Assembly: GCA_000151295.1 (NCBI GenBank)
Contig: GG745340.1
Location: 632,906-696,905 of the forward strand
Direction of reading: 5' to 3'
DNA: 64,000 nucleotides
Source of the DNA: Allomyces macrogynus ATCC 38327
Lineage: Eukaryota > Blastocladiomycota > Blastocladiomycetes > Blastocladiales > Blastocladiaceae
Shown: one piece after another, positions 56,348-64,000 of the stretch
Layout of the letters: every line of letters begins with the position of its first letter
Position numbering within the stretch: position 1 is the first letter of the stretch
The notes under the pieces: model-generated
The model's input: only the letters and a program-made list of their open reading frames with translations
Databases searched by the model: none
What the model was told of the DNA's origin: nothing
Program-made: the position numbers and the translations under genes

Positions 56348-58492
56348 ATGGCCGACACTGCATCGACAACAGCGCCCAATGCGGCGCCGTCGATTGGCTA
56401 TGAACTGCTCCGGCAACCAGCGCAAGCAGGCGATCATGATGCGCTGATCCAGGCCATGGAGCGCGACGGGTTCACGTTTGTCGTTGCGCCCGTGCAGGCC
56501 GAAGGCACACCGGGAGCTGCAGGCGTGGACGCGAGCGTTTCAGCCGCGGACCTGCGTGCTCCGTTGGATCGCGCCGAGCTGGTCGTTCAAGGACCTGGTG
56601 CGCGACTATGATTTGGTCATGGCGTGAGTATCGCGAGATCAACGAGGCTGACTCAACCTTGTCTTGGGATTACGTTCAATCAAGACTTTGCCGCTGTCAC
56701 AGTCGCGGCGGTGCCGCCCATGCTCGACGCGGCCACGGTCAAGGACGAGGTGCTGCGCAACAAGGCGTCTCTGGTCCGTTCGCGACAATATTTCTCAGTC
56801 GACGTCACCAGCACAACCTCATGTCGTTTCCTTCTCCCGTACCCAGCATTTCCGCCGTCTCGTGCATTGGACCGGCCACCTCGGCGTCTCGGCCGTGCAA
56901 GTACCGCTGCCCAGCGACGCGGCCGCGATCCCGGAATTCGCCCGGCAACTGCTTGCGCACGCAATCCCGCTCCTGCCTTACTCGGCGCTGTGGGTGCGCG
57001 TACCTCTCGGCGACGCAGACGCATGGTCGCGGTGGAACCTCGTGCGCACGCTCGCGGGCCACCACGTCAAGGTGCAACTCCTGCTCGACATTGGCGCCGA
57101 CCTGCCGGACGGTCCGACCGACCGCACTTTGGCGCGCTGGCGCGGCGAGCCATTGGCCGCAATCTCCCTGCGCACGTCGGCGTTCTTGACCAACAAAAAG
57201 GGCTACCCGGTGCTCTCCAAGGCGCACCAGGCACTCGTGCGCCCAATCCTCGTGCGCAACCCGCACGTGATCGTGTCGCACGACGGCACTCAGCGCGAGC
57301 TGGCCGCATACCAGCAATACGTGGCGTTCCTGTTCCGGTCGCAGCCGGCGCCGTCGGTGATCGACCAGTTTGCGGCCGGGTACCACGACTACCTGCAGAG
57401 CCCGCTGCAGCCGCTCATGGACAATCTCGAGGCGCAAACCTACGAGATATTTGAGCGTGACCCCGTCAAGTATGCGCAGTACCAGGAGGCCACGCGCAAG
57501 TGCCTCGTGGACCGTGGGCCGCAGCCGCAGGTGGTCATGGTGGTCGGTGCCGGTCCGCGCGGTCCGCTCGTCGACTGTGTCCTGCGCGCGTCGGCCGAGG
57601 CCGAGGTCGCGGTGAAAGTGTATGCCGTGGAGAAGAACGCGAATGCGCTCGTGTCGCTGCGTCACAAGCAGCGCAGCGTGTGGGGCGACCAGGTCGAGGT
57701 TGTATTCGCCGACATGCGCACGTGGCAAGCTCCCGAGCCTTGCGATATCCTGGTCTCAGAGCTGCTTGGGTCATTTGGCGACAATGAGCTGTCGCCCGAG
57801 TGCCTCGACGGTGTGCAGCATGTGCTCAAGCGTACGATTCATTATCGTTTGGACTCTTGGTGTCGCTGCGAAGCTTACTCACCCTGTTTGATAACCAAAT
57901 AGCTGATGGCGTGAGCATCCCGCAGTCGTACACGCCATTCTGGGCACCCGTCTCGTCAAGCAAGCTTTGGACCGAAGCCAGTGCTGCCAAGACCGTCGCA
58001 GCGCTCGAGACGCCCTACGTCGTCATGATCCGCGATGCAACGGTCCTCGCGGACCCGCAGCCCGTGTGGACGTTTACGCACCCGGTGCCCGTGGCGACGA
58101 TGCAGCCCGAGAACGCGCACAACGAGCGGTACAGCGTGACCGAGTTTACGATGCGCGACGAGGCGCTGGTGCACGGCATGGCTGGGTACTTTGAGTGCGT
58201 GCTTTACAAGGACGTGCTGTTGAGCACGGTGCCGGCCACGCACTCCACGGACATGACGTCGTGGTTCCCCATCTACTTCCCCGTGCGGTTCCCCGTGGCT
58301 GTGTCCAAGGGCGCGCGCGTGCAGGTGCACCTCTGGCGCGCGACGGGGTCGCACAAGGTGTGGTACGAGTGGAGTGTCGTGCCGCTGGCAGCACTGGCGG
58401 ATGGGCTCGCGAGCGAGCCGGCGCGTGTGCCGGCCGGGTACGCGAGCCTGATCCACAACGCGGGCGGGCGAAGCTATGGGATTGGATTGTAG
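56348..58492 (+). CDS. PRMT5: protein arginine N-methyltransferase 5 (type II)
   Basis: Predicted join 56348-56597, 56703-56773, 56847-57831, 57903-58492 (631 aa; human 637). PRMT5 makes symmetric dimethylarginine on Sm proteins and histones. After the start MADTASTTAPN comes a TIM-barrel half (LLLDIGADLPDG, RWRGEPLAAISLRTSAFLTNKKGYPVLSK, DYLQSPLQPLMDNLEAQTYE). The Rossmann half has FERDPVKYAQYQ (Phe typical of type II specificity), VVMVVGAGPRGPLV (SAM loop, about 341), VYAVEKN and the double-E loop SELLGSFGDNELSPE (about 411). The beta-barrel end includes HGMAGYFECVLYKDVLLS, SWFPIYFPVRFPV and GRSYGIGL. Introns 1 and 2 were placed by frame logic; the N-terminal 110 residues are least conserved. 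Divergent with the U3-like RNA. Confidence 0.94.
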
Positions 58493-59007
58493 TTGTCGAT
58501 CGTGTCGATGTTGTCCAACGTGCAGTTGCAGATGGATTGTTCTTGGTTCGGAGAAATGGGGCGAAACTCGAGCGAAACAGGGACGAAAGCAAGGGACTGG
58601 CCGATTGTAAAGCCGCACAATGAAGTGAAATGCAGCGCAGCCTCTTCTCTTTCGCCATCGTCGTCACGGCCGCCACCGTCTTCTTCGAGCCACCAACGCC
58701 GACCAACACGACGAGACGGCACGACACTCGGTGCAGTCGACCCGCCCTGCTCTCCCGCGCGCGCTGGGCCCGGCCTCGCTCTGGATGGACCCGCCGAGCT
58801 CGAGCTGACGACGACAGCAGCAACTGGACCGCAACTGTGCGACCAACAGTCCAACGCAACCACCTGGCCGCCCTCACCAATCCGGTGCCAACCGCCCGCA
58901 CAAGCAAGCAACCACGGGACCCCGTCACCAACCAACTTGCCATGCTGTGCAACCCGACCTCGCGTCGTCGCGGGCGGCGCCGGCGCCCTTCGAGCTTCGA
59001 GTCGGCC

Positions 59008-61575
59008 ATGACCGCGTCCAACTGGACGACCGACCCGTACTCGCGCCCCGCCGAGGCGACGCAGCGACTCAGCACGGGCCCCGTCGAGCGTGCCGCCGGA
59101 TACTGCAATATCTACGACCCGTCGGCCTTCTTCCACCCGTGGCGCCGCCGGTTTGTGCGTCTCGCAGCACACCCGGCCCAGGCCACGCTCTCGATCCACC
59201 AGGCGCCCACGGTACCCGCCCTTGCGCTGATGCAGCTCGCTGCGGGGTCGGCCGTGCGCATTGTCGACTACCGCGGGCGCACGTGCGTGCGCGTCGATGC
59301 GCCCGCTGCGAGTAGGAGCGCCGACGCGGTCGTGTGGCATCTCAATCCGTTGTCGGCCGAGGATCTGGGGCGCTGGCTCGATGCGCTGCGTGCGGCTGTG
59401 CTTGCGCTGCAGATGGAGCAGCGTCGGTCGTCGCGTGCGTTCGTCGTCCTGCACGACTTGATGGCGCAACAGGACGGGAGTGCCGCCGCTGTGGGGCCGT
59501 CGTCTGCCGTCCAGGCGCAGCCGCTGCCCATGTCGCGCGAGCAGTGGAGGCAGCAGCAGCAGCACCAGCAGCAGCAGCACCACCAGCAGCAGCAGCAGCC
59601 GACGCCGTACCCGCAGCAGCAGCAGCAGTTGCATCAGCAAGCGCCGCCGGCATCCGGACCGCACCAAGAACCGCCAGTCCATCAGCAAGCGCCGCTCCCA
59701 GCGCCGCTCCCACCAACGCAAGATCCGCAGCTACCCCCGCCGCGGCAGGCGCACACGAACGCGGCACCTGTCCACCGTGCGGCATCCGCGCCATCGCGCG
59801 GGCTCGCATCTCGCGGCCAACGGCCCGTTGCGCCGCGCAGCGAGTCGCAGCCCGTCCTTGGTGCCGCCTACGCGTCCACGACCACGGCACCCCCTCGCGC
59901 GCTGCACCCGGTCCCGGACATCAGTCTCACGGCACCTGCTCCAACGGCTGCGCCGCCACCGCGTACGGCGCAGGTTCGACCGGAGACCAGCACGGGATCT
60001 CTCGCCGGGACGGGGTCGCAAGTCGGAGCGGGCTCGCAAGCTGGAACCAACTCGCAAGTCGGCGGCGGCATGACGCGCGTGGCCGTGATCCCGAACCCGA
60101 ACCGCGGCGCGGCACCGCGGCAGCTGGTCCCGGCATCGTCGATGCCCAACCTGCATGATCTCGCACCAACACGGAGCAGCAACGACGTGCCGCCTCCACG
60201 CCGAAATCTCGCGAACCAAGGTACAGCGGGTGCTGCTCCGCCGCGGCAGAGTGAAGAGCCGAATGGCCCACCTCCCCCGCGCCGTGCAGCCGCTTCGGCC
60301 GAAGTCCCGCCACGGCAGAGCAACGAGCTGAACGGGCCGCCCCCACCACGTCGTGCAGTCGCTTCGGCAGAAGCACCGCCACCGCCGCGGCAGAGCAGCG
60401 AGTCGCGCGGGCCACCACCCGCGCGGCGGCACCACCCAGAACCAGTTCGGGTCACGGGGCCCAGCGATCCGTCGCCAATGTCGCCACGCACGTCGGATCC
60501 GGCGCGGATGTTGCCCGGCACGCTGCCTCTGAAACTGGCACCTGCGCGACCGGCAACGGCCGAAGCAGCACAGCCAGCCGCTGCAACAAGTGCGATGGCT
60601 CCTGTTCCACCTGCGACTGCAGTGCCGATGACAGTTGCATCGAACCCGGCGCTGGCTCCCGATCCTGCCGCTGCGCCGGCACAGCCGCAATCCGCGCCGA
60701 ACCCGTCCACCCATCACGTCGCGCACGCGTGGGTCGATCGCTCTGACACGCCCGCGTCGTTCCGCGACTCGATTGCCTCGTCGGCGCCATCGGACGACGC
60801 GTTCGAGCAACACATGATGCATCGCACGCACGCGCCGAAGCCGAGCCCGCTCGCCGGCAGCGCCATTGCGTCGGTCGCGTCCTCGGCTGCGTTTGTCGCG
60901 TCACGTGCGCCATCCGAGCTCGGTGACCGCTCGGAAACGTCGGTGCGCACCGACGCGCTGTACTTGCAGACCCAAGCGACCGCTACGGCCAATGCCGGGC
61001 CCGTGCCGGCGATCCCGCAGGGCAGCAACGTGATTTCGCGGCCACCGCCGGACGAGTACCGGCCGACACCGAGTGTCGTCGGTACACCAACAACGTCGGT
61101 GGCGCCAGCAGCTGCCTCTGCGACCGCATTGGCACCCGCGGGTGCAGCACCGGCGACGCACCGCGTTCCGCTCATTCGCAACCCGAGCCGGCGCTACCCG
61201 GGCGACTCGAACGGGGCTGCCGCCGCGCATCCCGCTGCCTCTGGTCCGGCCCCACCGGCGCGGACGCGGTCGCAGTCGCGTGGCCGCGCAACCGCACCCA
61301 CCAACGCGCAGCCAACGCAAGCGCCCGCGGCAGCGAATGCGCCGCCACCCGTGCGTCGCGCTGCGAGCCGTGGTCGCACGGCTCACACGAACGGAGATTT
61401 GGCCGCGCCCGCACCCGCCCGGTCGCAGTCGCGGCCACGCGCGCCGTCGCCGGCTGACATGCAGCGCGCAGAGGCGATGCGCGCCCAGGCCGTGACGCAA
61501 CAGCAACAACAGCAGCAGCAACAACAACAAATGCGCCAGCAGCCGTACCCCGGCACGGTGGCTGTCGCGCCGTGA
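59008..61575 (+). CDS. PH-domain-like protein with long Pro/Gln/Ala-rich disordered region
   Basis: A single open frame; I choose the ATG at 59008 (MTASNWTTDPYS), about 30 codons before the first folded-looking segment, giving 855 aa. In-frame ATGs at 58630 and 58942 are alternatives, but the sequence between them is Arg/Thr-rich and UTR-like. Residues 30-140 resemble a PH domain: GYCNIYDPSAFFHPWRRRFVRL, then beta-strand-like segments, and a C-terminal helix EDLGRWLDALRAAVLAL with the invariant Trp. The rest is low complexity: a Gln/His stretch (59550-59640), a GTGSQVGAGSQAGTN repeat, a PPRQSxExxGPPPxRR repeat three times (60220-60440) and a C-terminal poly-Gln. A lipid-binding scaffold is plausible; no partner or role can be read from the sequence. 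Confidence 0.7.
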   Translation: MTASNWTTDPYSRPAEATQRLSTGPVERAAGYCNIYDPSAFFHPWRRRFVRLAAHPAQATLSIHQAPTVPALALMQLAAGSAVRIVDYRGRTCVRVDAPAASRSADAVVWHLNPLSAEDLGRWLDALRAAVLALQMEQRRSSRAFVVLHDLMAQQDGSAAAVGPSSAVQAQPLPMSREQWRQQQQHQQQQHHQQQQQPTPYPQQQQQLHQQAPPASGPHQEPPVHQQAPLPAPLPPTQDPQLPPPRQAHTNAAPVHRAASAPSRGLASRGQRPVAPRSESQPVLGAAYASTTTAPPRALHPVPDISLTAPAPTAAPPPRTAQVRPETSTGSLAGTGSQVGAGSQAGTNSQVGGGMTRVAVIPNPNRGAAPRQLVPASSMPNLHDLAPTRSSNDVPPPRRNLANQGTAGAAPPRQSEEPNGPPPPRRAAASAEVPPRQSNELNGPPPPRRAVASAEAPPPPRQSSESRGPPPARRHHPEPVRVTGPSDPSPMSPRTSDPARMLPGTLPLKLAPARPATAEAAQPAAATSAMAPVPPATAVPMTVASNPALAPDPAAAPAQPQSAPNPSTHHVAHAWVDRSDTPASFRDSIASSAPSDDAFEQHMMHRTHAPKPSPLAGSAIASVASSAAFVASRAPSELGDRSETSVRTDALYLQTQATATANAGPVPAIPQGSNVISRPPPDEYRPTPSVVGTPTTSVAPAAASATALAPAGAAPATHRVPLIRNPSRRYPGDSNGAAAAHPAASGPAPPARTRSQSRGRATAPTNAQPTQAPAAANAPPPVRRAASRGRTAHTNGDLAAPAPARSQSRPRAPSPADMQRAEAMRAQAVTQQQQQQQQQQQMRQQPYPGTVAVAP
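60220..60440 (+). repeat. three imperfect ~22-codon tandem repeats in the PH protein
   Basis: Coding repeat of the form PPRQS-E-NGPPPPRRA-ASAE, present three times with variations. It reads as recent internal duplication inside a disordered region. Confidence 0.75.
61500..61545 (+). repeat. CAG/CAA microsatellite (poly-Gln)
   Basis: A mixed CAA/CAG run coding for about ten Gln near the C-terminus of the PH protein. A related Gln/His run lies at 59550-59640. Confidence 0.85.
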
Positions 61576-61909
61576 TTTTGGTCTTCGTTCCGTTGTGTTT
61601 TGTAGCCCTGCCTGCTTCGGCGGCCACCACTTGTACAGATTCGCGACCAGCCGCCCTTGCTCCCCCATTGTTCTTCTGCACTCTATTTGTTACGCAAGTG
61701 CGTAGATTTTGTAGACGAAAGATTCAAGAAGTGAACGGAGATTGGTACAAGTTTGGAAATGGGAGCAAGTGGCGTTGCTTGAAGCAACGCAGGCATGAGT
61801 GACTTGTCTCACTCCACCTTCTTATTGCTGCCATGCAAGTGTCAGCACATCACACTCTTCCTCCCGACCGCCGCGACTTCTGACCTCATCCAGCACCGCG
61901 ACCACGACC

Positions 61910-62080
61910 ATGGCCAGCATCGTCTCCACCAGCTCACTCGTGCTAGTCGCTGGGCCACGGCCCAGGCCGCGCACGTTGGACCAGATGCCGTTCGACGTCA
62001 TCACGAAGTTGGGTCACTCGATCCATGCTCGGTCAAGCTATGGGAGCTCGATTGAGCTCAATCGACCCTCGATTGGTTAA
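61910..62080 (+). pseudogene. F-box-like stub (truncated gene)
   Basis: A 56-codon ORF starting MASIVSTSSLVLVAGPRPRPR and continuing TLDQMPFDVITKLGHSIHA, which resembles the first helix of an F-box (LxxLPxDVxxKI). The similarity stops abruptly and the remainder runs into CTCGATTG-rich repeats. A well-placed ATG (ACCATGG) follows a C-rich leader. Probably the 5' end of an F-box gene whose body is lost; a tiny real protein is less likely. Confidence 0.4.
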
Positions 62081-62228
62081 ATCACAATTGGTTAGAGCAC
62101 GCGGGAGGGGAGAATGAATGACAAAGTCCTCATCTTGCCAATTGATAACGCGTTCCCGTTGATTCAGGTTCTGTTTGAGCAAACTACGTCTCGATTGACG
62201 CTCTTGCAAGTCGTTTGACCGATACCCA

Positions 62229-62331
62229 TGCTCAATTGACCCAAACCTGAGCTCTATTGACCTCCACGTCTGCTCGATGGACCCCTATTACGCTCGATTG
62301 ACCTGAACCCGTGCTCGATTGACCTCCATTG
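62229..62331. repeat. 20-21 bp degenerate minisatellite, core GCTCGATTGACC
   Basis: Five units with core GCTC(G/A/T)AT(T/G)GACC begin near 62230, 62250, 62271, 62291 and 62312, a period of 20-21 bases. Related CTCGATTG words occur before it at 62044-62075 and 62190. Confidence 0.75.
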
Positions 62332-62889
62332 ACCACCTCCTCGCGCACATGATGGACCCTCGTCAACGCTCTCTTGGCCGCCATTCGACTTGGCTGAGAC
62401 CCGTCTGCAATCGTGTGAGTTCGGCTTGGCTTACTTTTGACTCGACAGAGACGTTGGCTTAATTCAAGCGCTGTTGCACACATCATCCGGCCACAGGCCA
62501 CTTTCTGCGCAACGCAAAGAATTGCTCGGCCAAGTAGGAGGCGCTGAGAAGGGAGTCGCGTGTTAGTTTGTTGGCAAGTTGGTCGGGCTGTCGAATTCTC
62601 AACCACAACTCGCATGATTTGCACCCGCGCGTGTGACCATGATTCGCGTCCGCGGATGGTGTCAAATTGGCCGATTTGTCGCATATGTGGTGGCGGGCCG
62701 CAAGCGATGACGGCCGTGAATGAATCAAACTTGTGCTGAACGATGTCAGCAGATGCATCGAGAAGTATCAACAAACGACCCTCTACATTGACGCAAAAAG
62801 GTGGAGAGAGAAGGGAGGGCAGAGAACACACGAAAAAAGCAAAAGAATTCAAATGAATATGAGGTTTATGGATCCGCGAGGGGCACGCG
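62332..62889. other. gene-poor interval near the right edge
   Basis: About 560 bases. A minus-strand frame at 62483-62758 contains a protein-like end (CKSCELWLRIRQPDQLANKL) but no start or homolog that I recognise; it may be another remnant. Confidence 0.3.
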
Positions 62890-63324
62890 TTACTTGGTGT
62901 GGGTGCATCGGGAGCGACCCGAACCATTCGTGTCAGCGCCGTCAGCTCCTGGAGCTCTCCAGATGAGGCGATAATCAAAGCCGAGGGTGCACTGGACGCG
63001 TGCCGTGCGAGCAGAGCGAGCAGGAATCGGGCACAGTGGGGCCGCATGCGGGAAACCCGGGAGGGCGCTGCGGCGTTGTTGGGGGGAGACGGCGTCCGTC
63101 GAGGCAACGACAACGGTCGCTCCCGTAGGCCGAATCACATGGGACAGGTATTGGCTGACGGCGTGCACCGACGTGTTCGCCGACGAGAGGAACGCAGCCG
63201 AGTTGTGGTTGATCATGGCGAGAGGTGGCGACGGCGCCAACCCTCCCGAATCGGTGTCGCTCGAATCAGGATCGGGGTGCGTGGTGGCGGGGACGCCGAC
63301 GAGCGGCAGTGCGTCGTCGTCCAT
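62890..63324 (-). CDS. possible small protein or first exon, unknown
   Basis: A minus-strand frame from an ATG at 63322-63324 (MDDDALPLVGVPATTHPD), 144 codons. The first 60 residues have Asp/Ser-rich, then Ala/Ser/His-rich ordinary composition (PPLAMINHNSAAFLSSANTS), which looks coding; the second half looks less so. No domain recognised. It could be exon 1 of a gene whose later exons I cannot see. Confidence 0.3.
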   Translation of the reverse strand: MDDDALPLVGVPATTHPDPDSSDTDSGGLAPSPPLAMINHNSAAFLSSANTSVHAVSQYLSHVIRPTGATVVVASTDAVSPQQRRSALPGFPHAAPLCPIPARSARTARVQCTLGFDYRLIWRAPGADGADTNGSGRSRCTHTK

Positions 63325-64000
63325 GATGGCGGGGTTGGCAGTGCGGCGCAGGTGCTGGCGCGGCTCAGGTGCCGGTGCGGGCGACGAGCGCGACGAGCGC
63401 GGTTTCAGCGGCAGCGGCAGCCGGGGAGCGAGGACGAACGCGGCGCGCGCGTCGCAGCGGCACGGCGCCGCGACAGCAATGCGAGGTGCGTCTCGCCGCG
63501 ACATGCCAAGGTCGCCGCGCCCGAACTGGGGGCGCCATGCTGCGCCCCTGCCCTCGAACGCGTCTCGCACCGGGCCGAGCCGCACGGTGAGACGTGCGGC
63601 TTGGCCATCTCGTCACCACGCCGCCGATCAGCACCGCAAACGAAATTGGTGCTTCGGCGGGCAACCCGCACCGGCACGACCGTCTCCCGGCCGTTCACGC
63701 CCGTCCCCCATCCGAGAGCCGCCGCGTTGCTTCAGTCGAGCGATCGGCACGGACACGGTCCAGCCTGCTGCCGTGGCAAATCGAACGACGGCGCGCACGC
63801 CCGGCGATCCGCCAGGTCAGATCCGGTGTGCGAGCTCCGACGGCGGGCACGACGACGGCCGGCCTTGCCACCACCACCTCGAACGGCCAACTGCAGACGA
63901 CACGACAGAGCAATGCACAAACGGCGCGGCGCGGCCCACGGCGCACGCTTCTCATTCATCGGTAGCTTCTAATGCACAAAAAGAGAGAGAGAGGAACACC
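63325..64000. other. right edge, very GC-rich, no gene assigned
   Basis: About 675 bases of overlapping Arg/Ala-rich open frames on both strands, typical of GC-rich non-coding or 5' flanking sequence. Nothing recognised. Confidence 0.3.

Noticed and set aside
56586..56630. Alternative PRMT5 exon-1 frame reading SFKDLVRDYDLVMA
   Set aside because: It does not join in phase to exon 2; the GTGCGC donor at 56598 does, and gives AELVVQGPVAAVPPMLDAATVKDE, consistent with the family.
62232..63113. A 293-codon minus-strand frame over the minisatellite
   Set aside because: Its C-terminal part is translation of the 20-21 bp repeat and the rest has no domain; kept only as possible debris.

Overview
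This is a GC-rich, intron-bearing eukaryotic nuclear window with compact genes on both strands. Most introns are 60-100 nt and intergenic gaps are short. The organism looks like a flagellated (zoosporic) early-diverging fungus, probably of the Blastocladiomycota (Allomyces-like). The pointers are a division-2 chitin synthase with myosin-like head and DEK_C tail, a secreted fungalysin (M36) and a class 3 lipase, a dynein-arm assembly factor (DNAAF3) that implies motile flagella, and a B12-dependent methylmalonyl-CoA mutase, which yeasts and most higher fungi lack. The species name is inference only.

Layout: (1) 1-11 kb: an edge fragment, Dus2, Erv1, SDHAF3, proteasome beta-4, ribosomal protein eS30, glycine-cleavage T protein and Srp40/Nopp140 (holding a 100-N gap). 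(2) 11-23 kb: a glycosyltransferase-like/EEP fusion, Vps24/CHMP3, an RRM mRNA-export-like protein, a decayed TRM3/TARBP1 gene and leukotriene-A4-hydrolase-type aminopeptidase. (3) 23-29.5 kb: a gene-poor, debris-rich stretch with a lipase fragment, a broken LRR gene, one intact secreted lipase and a 2-kb empty interval. (4) 29.5-48.8 kb: chitin synthase, an unknown six-TM protein, a PPR protein, CTU2, DNAAF3 and fungalysin. (5) 49-64 kb: U2 snRNA, Ssz1, methylmalonyl-CoA mutase, a U3-like snoRNA, PRMT5, a PH-domain/poly-Q protein, and a right edge with an F-box-like stub, a 20-21 bp minisatellite and a weak ORF.

Exon joins were worked out by eye from reading-frame continuity, GT-AG borders and remembered family sequences; none has transcript support. 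Nearly all joins close exactly in frame. The genes are mostly unrelated housekeeping functions and do not form a pathway cluster. The joint signals of most interest are at the gene-expression level. First, five promoters (two small-RNA genes and three protein genes) share a TATA box followed by a CCCCGCG-like box, at a fixed 16-base offset in four of them. Second, 47 of the 63 introns I delimited carry C at donor position +4 (GTACGY/GTGCGY). Third, the U2 snRNA has GUAGUU where the branch-site recognition element is normally GUAGUA.
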